A stretch of 64,000 bases of DNA. It comes from Bin75 sp965212135. GTDB taxonomy: Bacteria; Nitrospirota; Nitrospiria; Nitrospirales; UBA8639. The position numbers and the translations under genes are program-made. The notes under the pieces are model-generated. The model was given only the letters and a program-made list of their open reading frames with translations, did no database searches and was not told where the DNA came from. Below are positions 49,290 through 61,200 of the stretch, in pieces. The stretch lies in NCBI GenBank assembly GCA_965212135.1, contig OZ243044.1, positions 992,001 through 1,056,000 of the forward strand, in the 5' to 3' direction. The stretch's first letter is position 1; every line of letters begins with the position of its first letter.

Positions 49290-52200
49290 TCAGAAGGTAA
49301 GAGAACCCGTCAGGCCGAGGCGGTGGTCGGGGACCGTGGACTCCCGGTTGCGCTGCTCGCCGACCAACTCCAGCCGCACTCCGTCCGGGCGGCCCAGCCG
49401 CAGCCCCATCTGCACCCGACGCGCCTGCCCGGCGCCCAGCTCCATCTGCCCGAAGGGCGTCAGCCGCCCGTGCCGTGCCGGCAACTCCAGCCCATAGCCC
49501 AGTTCCACCGCCAGCCGGTCCGGCTGCCACGACGCCCCACGGCTCGCCCTCGCGGCCGGCCGCACCGCCTGCTCGCTCTCCCACAAGGCTCTCACGCCAC
49601 CCCCGGTGTCGCCCCATCCGGGAGCCAGCCGCAGCATCAGGCCTTCCCCCACCACGTCCGGGTCCAGCCGCACGGTCACATTCGCCCCCCATTGCTTGAA
49701 GGCTTCTTCCCGGTGGGCCACCAGCAGCCGGCCGCGGGCTTCCACCACCAGCCCGTGGCGCGTATGCGTATAGTCCAGCCCCCCGCCCACGTCCAGGCCG
49801 GCCCCCTGCTCCGCGTCGCCTCCGTCCACGCGTATGCCCAACTCCACGCTTGAGGTCAGCCTGGCGTTCACCTTCGCCTGTCCTTCCAGAGCCAGGCGGG
49901 CCCGACTGGCCGAGGCATCCACCGGGGACAGCCCGGCCCGTTGCTCGGCCTCCATCGCCACCACAAAGGCGTCGGCTTTGACCGCCAGGCCGACCCGGCC
50001 CGCGGGAAACAACTCGCGGCGCAGGCCCAGCGCGGCCAGGCGCATCGCAATGTCCGTCTCCACGGGCCGCCCCCCGTCGTGCGTCAGCGTGGCGTCGCCC
50101 AATCCATACCCCAACAGCCCCCATACGCTTAGCCGGTCCGAGGGCGCCCAGTGGACGTAGGGATAGAGGGTGGCCAGTGTCGCGTCCAGCGCGCCGGGGC
50201 GCTCGTCCTGGTGGTAGTTCATCTCGCCCGTGTTGTGCGAGAGGGCCAGGCCCGCCAGCAGGGTGGCGTCCCGCCGGTAATCCACCCCGACATAGGCCGA
50301 GGTGACGGCGCCGTCCATGGAGAAGGCCGGTTGCGGCCGGCCTTCAAACCGGGTGAAGGCGCCCCGGCTCCAGAGCGTCCAGGCCCCGCGCGTGGCCGAG
50401 AGACGGCACCGGGTCGCGTCGTAGCTCGCCGTGCGCTGGTCCGCCCGGCCCCGCTGCGCCGGCTCCACTGCCGGGTCGTCAGCCGCCGTCCGCCCGCCCT
50501 CGCAGGTCAGCAACGGCTCCACCCCCGACGGGGTGAAGCGCCGGCCAATCGCATCCACCGCGTTGGACGCCACCGTCCGGCCAAAGGCCGCCAGCAGGAA
50601 CGTCATCGCTTGCCTACGGGCCGCGTCATCCGTGGCGGACTGCACGGTGATGGTCACGGTATCCGGCGCCGAGCGCGTGTTTTGCGCATCGGTCACCACT
50701 AACTCAAACTCCATCCGCGCGGCCGCGGCCAGACCGGTGGGGGTGGTGAAGGTGGGTTGGGCGGTGGTGGCGGCGTTGAGGGTGACGGTTGAACCACTGA
50801 CGCGGGTCCATTGATAGGTCAGCGCCTCGCCCTCCGGGTCCGTGGAGGCGGTGCCGTCCAGGGTGACGGACACGCCTTCCGTCTCGCGCTGGTCCGGGCC
50901 CGCGTTCGCCACCGGCGCGTCGTTGTCCGCCGTGACCGTGATGGTCACGGTGTCCGGGGTTGAGGTGCTCTGCGCGTCCCGCACCGTCAGGCTGAACACC
51001 AGGTCCATGTTGTCCGTCAACTGCGGGACGGCGAAAACCGGGCGCTCGGTGGTCATGCCGGCAAGGGTGACATTCGGCCCGCTGGCCTGACTCCATTCAT
51101 AAAACAGGGTTTCGCCTTCCGGGTCCGTGGAGGCGCTGCCGTCCAGGGTGACGGTTACGACAGCGCCGTCTGGCTCGGCCACGGTTTGATCCGGGCCGGC
51201 GTGGGCGGTCGGGGCGTCATTGGCCCCGGCGGTGACCGTGATGGTCACGGTGTCCGGCGTTGAGGCCGCGCCTTGCGGGTCGGCGACGATGAGGCGGAAT
51301 ACCAGCACCACGTCCGATAACAGTTCGGTCGGCGCGATGAAGGTCGGCCGCTCGGCGGCGGTATCATCGAGAGTCACTTGCGCTTCGCTCAACCGGGTCC
51401 ACGCGTAGTTCAGCGTTTCGTTTTCCGGGTCGGACGAGGCGCTGCCGTCGAGGGTGACGGTCGCACCTTCGGCCACGGTCTGCGGTTGGCCCGCTTCGGC
51501 GGTGGGCGCGTCGTTATCCGCCGTTACCGTGATCGTCACCGTCGCCGTGTTGCTGTCCAGAGCGCCGTCGTTCACGATATAGGTGAAACTGTCGCCGCTG
51601 GTTTCGCTGCCGTCGTGGGTGTACGTGAAGGTGCCGTCTGCGTTCAACCTCAACGTGCCGCGAGCCGGGGCGGCGCCCACCCTGACCGTCAACGACCCGG
51701 TCGCCGTCTCCGCATCACGGTCGTTGTCCCGCACACTCGACGCGCCACTACTCAAGATCGTCCCCGTGCCGCCTTCGGCCACCGTGAGCGCATCATCAAC
51801 CGCCACCGGCGCCTCGTCCACGTTGGTCACCGTCACCGTGGCCGTCGTGGTTACGGGCACGCTACCCGCCGTGGCGGTGACGCTGAGGACGTACACCGGC
51901 GGCCCGCCTGCTTCTTCAAAATCCTCGCCGGCGCCGATGTAAGTAATCGCGCCGCTCGCGGCGTCAATATCAAACCTGCCTTGAGGGTCCCCCGCGGTGA
52001 TCGCATATACCGGCGTGTCGCTGTCATCCGGGTCGGTGGCGGTTGCCGTGCCCAACGCAACCGGCGTCGTGCGGCCGTCCCGGTTCTCCGCCAGCTCAAA
52101 AGCGTAAGGAGCGCCGGCAAATACCGGTATATCGTCCTGGCCCGCTATCGTGATGACCACCGTGTCCGGCCTTGATGCCGTGTTCTGGTCATCGGTGACG

Positions 52201-55200
52201 ATCAACCGGAACTCCAGCATCGCAGGCGCGGACAGCCCGGACGGTGCGGTGAAGGTGGGTTGGGCGACGGTGGCGTCGTTGAGGGTGACGGCAAGCCCGC
52301 TGGTTCGGGTCCATTGCCAGGTCAGCGCTCCGCCCTCCGGGTCCGTGGAGGCGCGGCCGTCCAGGGTCACGGTGACGCCTTCGGTCACAGCCTGCGGCGG
52401 GCCTGCTTCCGCGATGGGCGCGTCGTTGGCGTCGGTTACCGTCACCGTGACCGGCGCGGTCGCCGCAAAAGCGCCCGCCGTGGCGGTGATGGTGAGGTCA
52501 TAGGCCGGCGGTCCGCCTTGCGCTTCAAAATCTTCGCCGGCGCCGATATAAGTAATCGCGCCGCTTGTCCCGCCAATGCGGAAGCGGGCGGTGTCGCCGG
52601 CGGTGATGCCGTACGCGATCGTGTCGTCCTCCGGGTCGGCGGCCGTCACCGTGCCCACTGCCACCGCCGCCGTGCTGCCGTTCAGGTTCTCCGCCAGTTC
52701 AAAGGCGTAGGTGGCCGGGTCAAACTCCGGCGGTTCATTCACGTTGGTTACCGTCACCGTGGCCGTCGTGGTTACCGGAACACCGCCCGAAGTGGCGGTG
52801 ATAATGAGGTCGTACACCGGCGGCCCGCCCGCTTCTTCAAAATCCTCGCCGCTACCGGTATAAGTAATCGTGCCGCTCGCGGCGTCAATCGCAAACCGGT
52901 TTTGCGGGTTACCGGCGGTGATCGCATATCTCGGCGTGTCGGACACATCCGGGTCGGTGGCGATTACCGTGCCCACCGGCACCGGCGTCGTGCGGCCGTC
53001 TTCGTTTTCCGCCAGGTCAAAAGCGTAGGCGGAGCCGATAAACATCGGGATATCGTCCTGGCCCGTGACCGTGATGATCACGGTGTCCGGCGTTGATGCC
53101 GTAGGCTGATCATCGGTGACGATGAGCCGGAACTCCAGCATCGCAAGCGCGGAAAGTCCGGTGGGGGCGGTGAAGGTGGGTTGTGTGGCGGTGGCGTCGT
53201 TGAGCGTGATGCCCGAACCGCCGATGAGTTCCCATTGATACGTCAACGCCCCGCCCTCCGGGTCCGTGGAGCCGGTGCCGTCCAGAGTCACGGCGACGCC
53301 TTCGGTCACGGTCTGCGGTTGGCCCGCTTCCGCGGTCGGCGCGTCATTGACGCCGGCCACCCGGATGGTTACTCCGCCTTCGTCCGTGCCACCCCGGCCA
53401 TCGGCGATTCGGTAGGTGGCCGTTACCTCGCGGCTCGCGTCCGTCGCAAGGTCTTCAAATGCGCCGTTCGGATTGAAACTGAGCATGCCGTCGGCGTTGC
53501 GGGTGAGCGTGCCGCCGCCCGTTACGGCGACCGCTTGACCGTTAATCACTGATGTGCCGTTGATGGCGGCGACGGTCAAGGTGTCCCCGTCCGCATCCGT
53601 GTCGTTGGTGCGCGCGTCAAACGCCACCGCCGCATCTTCGTTGGTATCGGCGGCATCGTCCACCGCCACCGGCGGGTCGTTGGCGTCGGTTACCGTCACC
53701 GTGACCGGCGCGGTCGCTGCAAAAGTGCCCGCCGTGGCGGTTACGGTGAGATCGTAGGTCAATGGTTCCGTCTCAAAATCCTCGCCGGTGCCGATATAAC
53801 GAATGACGTCAGTCGTCGGGATAATGTTAAAGAGACCGGCGCCGCCGGTGGTGATGGCGTAAGTAATCACGTCATTCTCCGGGTCGGTGGCCCTCACCGT
53901 ATTCACGTCTATCGGCGTCATGCTGCCGTCCCGGTTCTCCGCAAGTATGAAAGCGTAAGGGTCGCCGACAAATACCGGCGGCTCATCCACGTTGGTTACC
54001 GTTACCGTGACCGTCGTGGTGACGGGCACGTTGCCCGCCGTGGCGGTGACGCTGAGGACGTACACCGGCGGCCCGCCTGCTTCTTCAAAATTCTCGCCGC
54101 CGCCGATGTAGGTAATCGCGCCGCTCGTGGAACCAATCTGGAACTTGCCCTGCGGATTACCGGCGGTGATCGCATATCTCGGGGTGTCGCTGTTATCCGG
54201 GTCGGTGGCGGTTGCCGTGCCCAAAGCAACCGGCGTCGTGCTGCCGTCCAGGTTCTCCGCCAGGTCAAAAGCGTAAGGAGCGCCGGCAAACACCGGGATA
54301 TCGTCCACACCCGTGACCGTGATGATCACGGTGTCCGGCGTTGATGCCGTAGTCTGATCATCGGTAACGATCAGTTGGAACTCCAGCATCGCAAGCGCGG
54401 AAAGTCCGGTGGGGGCGGTGAAGGTGGGTTGGGCGGCGGTGGGGTTGATGAGGGTAACAGCCGGGCCGCCGGTGTGGGTCCATTCATAATCCAGCATTCC
54501 GTTCTCCGGGTCCATGGAGCGGGTGCCGTCCAAAGTCACGGTTACCCCTTCGCCTACGGTCTGCGGTATGCCCGCGTTCGCGGTCGGTGCGTCGTTGATA
54601 CCGGCCACCCGGATGGTTACTCTGCCCTCGTCCGTGCCGCCTTGACCATCCGATATTTGGTAGGTGGCCGTTACCGAGCGGCTCGCGCCCATCGCAAGGT
54701 TTTCAAATGCGCCGTTCGGATTGAAACTGAGCATGCCGTCGGCGTCGCGGGTGAGCGTGCCGCCGCCCGTTACGGCGACCGCTTGACCGTTAATCACTGA
54801 CGTGCCGTTGATGGCGGCGACGGTCAGGGTGTCATTGTCTTCGTCCGTATCGTTGGTGCGCGCGTCAAACACCACCGCCGTCTCTTCGTTGGTATCGGCG
54901 GCATCGTCCACCGCCACCGGCGGGTCGTTGGCGTCGGTTACCGTCACCGTGACCGGCGCGGTCGCTGCAAAAGTGCCCGCCGTGGCGGTGACGGTGAGGT
55001 CATACACCGGCGCGCCGCCTTGCGCTTCAAAATCCTCACCGGCGCCGGTATAACTCATCGCGCCGGTTGCCGGGATAATGCCGAAGCGGGTCGTGTCGCC
55101 ATTGGTGATGCTGTACGCAACCGCGTTGCCCTCCGGGTCGGTGGCCGTTACCGTGCTCAACGCGATCGCCGTCGTGCTGCCATCCCGGTTCTCCGCTATC

Positions 55201-58200
55201 GCAAACTCGTAGGTGGCCGGGTCAAACACCGGCGGTTCGTTGACGTCGGTCACCGTTACCGTCACTGTCGTGGTTACCGGCACACCGCCCGAAGTGGCGG
55301 TTACGCTGATAACGTACACCGGCGGCCCGCCCGCCTCTTCAAAATCCTCGCCGCCGCCGATGTAGGTAATCGCACCGCTCACGGCGGCAATCTCAAACCG
55401 ATTTTGCGGGTTACCGTCGGTGATCGCATATCTCGGCGTGTCGGATACATCCGGGTCGGTGGCGATTACCGTGCCCACCGGCACCGGCGTTGTGCGGCCG
55501 TCTTCGTTTTCCGCCAGGTCAAAGGCGTAGGTGGCGACGACAAATACCGGGATATCGTCCACACCCGTGACCGTGATGGTCACCGTGTCCGGCGGCGAGG
55601 GTTCGCCCTGATCATCGGTGACGATCAACCGGAACTCCAGCATCACAGGCGCGGACAGCCCGGACGGGGTGGTGAAGGTGGGTTGCACGGCGCCGGCGTC
55701 GTTGAGGGTAATGCCCGAACCGCCGGTGAGTTCCCATTGATAAGTCAGCGCCCCGCTCTCCGCGTCCGTGGAGCCGGTGCCGTCCAGGGTTACGGTGACG
55801 CCTTCGGCCACGATCTGCGGCAGGCCCGCTTCCGCGACCGGCGCGTCGTTGACGCCGATCACCCGGATGGTTACTCCGCCTTCGTCCGTGCCACCCCGGC
55901 CATCGGTGATTCGGTAGGTGGCCGTCACCTCGCGGCTCGCGTCCGTCGCAAGGTCTTCAAATTCGCCGTTCGGGTTGAAGGTAAGATTGCCGTCGGCGTT
56001 GCGGCTGAGCGTGCCGCCATTCGTTACGGCAACCACCTGACCGCTCGTCACCGTCGTACCGTCAATGGCCACGACGGACAAAGGGTCGTTGTCCGCGTCC
56101 GTGTCGTTGGCGAGGACGTTAATCGCCACCGCCGTATCCTCGTTGGTTTCAACGTTATCGTCCACCGCCACCGGTAACTCGTTCATCTCGGTTACCGTCA
56201 CCGTGACCGCCGCACTCACGGATACACCCCCCGCCGTGGCGGTTATCGTGAGGTTGTACACCGGCGCCCCGCCCTGCGCTTCAAAATCCTCGCCGCCGCC
56301 GGTATAACTCATCGCGCCGCTCGCCTCGTCAATGCGGAAGCGGTTGGTGTCGCCGGCGGTGATAGCGTAAGTGACCGGATCATCCGGGTCGGTGGCGGTC
56401 ACCGTACCCAATGCCACCGCCGTCGTGCTGCCGTCCCGGTTCTCCGCTATCGCAAAGGCGTAGGTGGCCGGGTCAAACACCGGCGGTTCGTTCACGTCGG
56501 TCACCGTCACCGTCACCGCGGCGGTCACGGACGTACCGCCCGCCGTGGCGGTTATCGTGAGGTTGTACACCGGCGGCCCGCCCGCCTCTTCAAAATCCTC
56601 GCCGCCGCCGATGTAACTCAACGCGCCGTTCACGGGATTAATCTCGAACTTGTTTTGCGGGTCACCGGCGGTGATCGCATAACCCGGCGTGTCACCGTCA
56701 TCCGGGTCGGTGGCGGAAATCGTGCCCAAAGCAACCGCCGTCGTACTGCCGTCCAGGTTTTCCTCAAGATCAAATGCGTAAGAGGCCGGATCAAACACCG
56801 GCGCATCGTCCACTCCCGTGACCGTGATGACCACGGTATCCGGCGGCGAGGGTACGCTCTCGTCATCGGTCACAACCAACTGAAACTCCAGCACCGCGTT
56901 CGCGGCCAGTCCGGTGGGGGCGGTGAAGGTGGGTTGTGCGACGGCGGCGTCGTTGAGGGTGATGGCCGGGGTCCATTGATACGTCAACGCCCCGCCCTCC
57001 GCGTCCGTGGAGCCGGTGCCGTCCAGGGTTACGGTTACGCCCTCGGCCACGGTCTGCGGCGGGCCGGCTTCCGCGGTCGGCGCGTCGTTGACCCCGGTGA
57101 CCGTGATCGTTATCGCCTCCGGCGTCCCGTCCAACGCCGTTATGTCAAAGGTATCCGTTACCCGCACGTCCGCCCTAAGCCCGTCCGTATCCGGGTCGCT
57201 ATTATCCAGCGTATAGGTCCAGTCCCCCTCCAGCCGAATTTCAAACCTCCCGTAGATACCTTCATAATCCCCGCGCGGGGTCAGCGCGAGGTTTGAGGCC
57301 GGCACGACGCCATTCTCGTTGTCCACGTCGTCCACCGTCACCACGCCCCGCACCACGTTTTCAGCCGCGTCCTCGGTTACTTCGCCGCTCAACATACCGC
57401 CAATGATCGCCGCATCGTTCACGGGGGTTAAGGTCACCATGACCCTGGCCCGGGCCGTGCCTCCCCGGCTGTCGGAGATGCCGTACTCAATAACGTCTTC
57501 GCCGTCAAAATTTTCAGCCGGCGTATAGACGACCACGGTGCCCAGGGTGACGGCGACCCGGCCATCGCCGTTCGGGACAACCGCATCGGTCACGACCAAC
57601 GCATCGTTATCCGGGTCGGTGTCGTTGGCGAGCACGAAAATCGGGGTCTCGTTGTCTTCCCTGACCGTCGCCATGTCGTCAACGGCCACCGGCGGGTTAT
57701 TCACGGGCAGCGTTACGATGATATTGAAGCGTGGCCTGAATACGCCGCCCGCAGTGTTCGTAACCATGGCGTTGAAAAGAACCGAGCCGATAAACCCGGG
57801 CGGGGAGGTGTACGTGAACCGCGTATTATCAATACGGACAAAGGTGCCCTGGTTGTTGCCCCTGACAGTCGGGTTTGCGACGTTGGCGGCCCTGCCGAAA
57901 CCCTCCCCGAAGTCCACGGTCGCTATATCAATGATCGTCGGCACGCCGGACACGGCAAAAAAAGTGCCGAACCCAATCGGCGAACCGGTGTCGGGAGGCG
58001 TGTCCTCATACACCGCAAAATTGATGGTTTCCTGGTTGTCGAGACCTTGGGGGTCCGAAACGGTGTAGAGAACAAGGCGTTGAACACTAGTAGAGAGCCT
58101 GAAGAATATCGGGAGAATGGAATTAGCCGTATAGCGAATCATTTGGTCTTCGGTGACTTCGATGATTCCGGCCTCGGGTTCCAGGAGCACAACCCTGCTG

Positions 58201-61200
58201 ACCGTCAACGGTTCGCCTTCCGGATCCGTGAAGTAGTCAAGCACGGAAACCAGCGTCGGTTCATTCTGCCGGATGTTAACCCTGATGTCGGCGGGGTGGA
58301 GGTGATACACAGGCGGGTCATTCCGGCCCTCAACCAGGATTACCAGCGTGCCCAGGGCCGTGGCGCCCAGGGAGTCCCGGACGCGGTAGGGCACCGCGGA
58401 GTGATGCTGATCGCCGACCTGAAGAAAATCAAAGTCCCCGATCACCCGGCCATCGGGGTTCGGGTCAAATCGAACGCTGCCGCCGTCGAGCAACTCAAGC
58501 GTGCCGCCCCTCGGCAACACCAGCGTGTCACCGGCTTCCACGCCCACGTCGTTCAAGGCAACGATGGTCAACGGCAGGTTTTGCCGGTGGCTGTCGTTGG
58601 CGGTCAGGGAAAGCATGCGCCCGTTGTCCTCCGTGGTGGTCAAGACATCGTCTATGACCGTAATGCCGCCGGGCTGCACGTGGTCTTCAAGCGTGATGGT
58701 CACCATGTCCGCGGAGCGCACGCCCTGTTCGTCGGTGACCACCAGCCTCGCCGTCACCCTGCGCACGGCCCGCGCCGGCAACTCGGGCACAACAAAGACA
58801 GCCGTGGCGGTGCGGGAGTTGATGATGTTGATGGACGGCGGGACCACGCTCTGATCCGTCCTGGTCGCGTTGATCCAATGATAGGTCAGCGCGTCGCCTT
58901 CCGGGTCCGTTGAAGAGCGGCCGTCCAGGACCACGGTGTCGCCGACGCGCACCGTCCGATCCGGGCCGGCGGCGGCGACCGGGGCGTCGTTGACGCCGTT
59001 GACGGTAATCGTGATGGTCTCCGTGACGCCGGGTTCGGCGGCCGCCGCAACGGTGAACGTCTCCATCTCGACGGCGTCCGTCGTCAGGGCGTTGGTGTCG
59101 GGGTCGGCGTCATCCAGCGCGTAGCTCCAGGCGCCGTTGGCGGCGATGGTGAAGGTGCCGTACCGGCCCGCTGTCCCGGTCTGCGTCACGAAAGTGTTGT
59201 CGCCGTCCGTGCTCCCGCCGACCGTCAACTGACCCGTCGCCTCGCTGACGCCGGGTACGCCGGGCACGGGCACCACCATGCCGATTTCGGTCGTGCCGGT
59301 AATGTCGATCCCGCCGTCGCCGGCCTCGGCGACCGTGCCGGTGTTCATGCCGCTGATCGTGACCGGCACCGCCGCAACGACCGTGACGGAAACCGTGGCG
59401 ACGTGGGAAGCGGCGCTGTCACGCACCGTCAGACTCAGCATAATCACCTCGCCCACGCTCGCCGGCGCGGTCCAGGTGGTGCTCGCGCCGGCGGCGTCGT
59501 CAAAACTGCCCCGGTTTGCCGGCGTCGTGCTCCACTGGTAGTTCAGGGTTGCGGTTTGGCCGCTATCCGGGTCGGAGCCGCTGCCGATAAGACTGGTCCT
59601 GCGACCGGCCACCACCTCGGCCCCGTCCGCCGGCGTGTTGATGACCGCCACCGGTGCGTCATTGAGGCCGGTCACCGTCATCGTTACCGTGCCCTCGGTC
59701 ACGCTCGGATTCACGCCGGACGCGGACGGGGCATCCGCGACCTCATAGACCGCCGTCACGACGCGGATGCGGCCCGCCCGGAGATCGTCGAACGCGCCGC
59801 CCGGATCAAAGCGCAGCGTGCCGCCTCCGGTGAAGGTGAGCGTGCCGCCGCCCGACACCGCGACCGCTTCGCCCATGACCGCCGCCACGCCGTTGAGGGA
59901 GACGATGGACAATGATTCGCCGACTGCCGCGTCCGCGTCTCTGTCATTGGCGAGCACATCAACCGACATCGGCGTGTCTTCATCGGTGTTGATGGCGTCG
60001 GCCACCGCGATGGGCGCGTCGTTGGCGCCGGTCACCGTGATCGTGACCACGGATTCCGGGATGTCGGCGGCGCTTGCCACCACGGCGATCTCATCCATCT
60101 CAACCCGGCCCGCGCCCAGGGCCTGGGTCGCGGGCCGCTCGTTGTCCAGCAGGTACGTCCAGCCGCCGCCGGCGGCGAGGGTGAAGGTCCCGTAACGGGT
60201 GCGGGTCAACGCCTGCGGGACAAAGGTTACGGCGCCGCCGCCCGGATTGACGATTTCCAACATCCCCGCCGCTTCGTCCCGCGCCGGATCATTCTCAACC
60301 ACCGCCCCGTCGCGGACACCGCCGATGAGCGCCTGCCGCACGATGGTGATGGTGAAGGACAGAGTCGCGGCATCGCTGTCCGCCCTGTTGGCGTCGTCAT
60401 CCGTCACCGAATACTCGTAGGAAGTGGACATCTGGGCCGCGTCCGGCGTACCGCTCAAGCGCAGTCTCAAGTCGTCAAAGAACAAACCGGCCGGCACGTC
60501 CGGCGTGATGTGGTAGGTCAACACGCCGTCGCCGCCGGTGGCAGTGGGCAGGAGCAGGGCGGTGATCGGCCTGCCGGCGGTGTACTGCTGATCATCAATG
60601 GCCGCCGTACCGAAATCCGGCGCGGTGTCCCGCAGCACCGTGATCATAACCGAAGTAGCGATTGCTTCAAAGCTGAGGTCATCGAGGTCCCTCACGCTCA
60701 GACTCAGTTGTATTGCGCGATCCTCGGCGCCCCCGATCAGCGTCGGCGCGGTCCAGGTGGTGGCGGGCGCGCCCACGTCGCCGAAGCTGCCCGTGTCCTG
60801 GCTCGCACGCCATGCGTAGCTCAGCCTTCCGACCCGCGTTTCGGGATCAAATACCGAACTGGTGACGGCGATCGTCTCGCCCGACCGCACCGTCGCGCCA
60901 TCCGGCGGCGCGGTGATGGCTACCACCGTGGGATCGCCAATACCGAGAACCGTGATCGTGATCACCTGGGTGGTACCGTCCACCGTCGTTACGATGAACT
61001 CGTCCACTCCGCTGCCGTTTGCCCGCAGTGCCTGGGTGGCCAGCCGCTCATTGTCCAACACAAAACGCCAGGCGCCGTTGGCCTCAATGGTGAAGATCCC
61101 GTAAAGGCCGTTGGCGGGGTTGCCGGTGGCCGCCGTCTGCGGCACCGCCATTTCCTGTTCCGGGCCATCCGCATCCATGATAACCAGCATGCCATTCGCT

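Noticed and set aside
51850..57060. Regular repeats considered as a CRISPR or satellite array.
   Set aside because: The period is about 1.25 kb, the sequence is coding throughout, and the units are protein modules.
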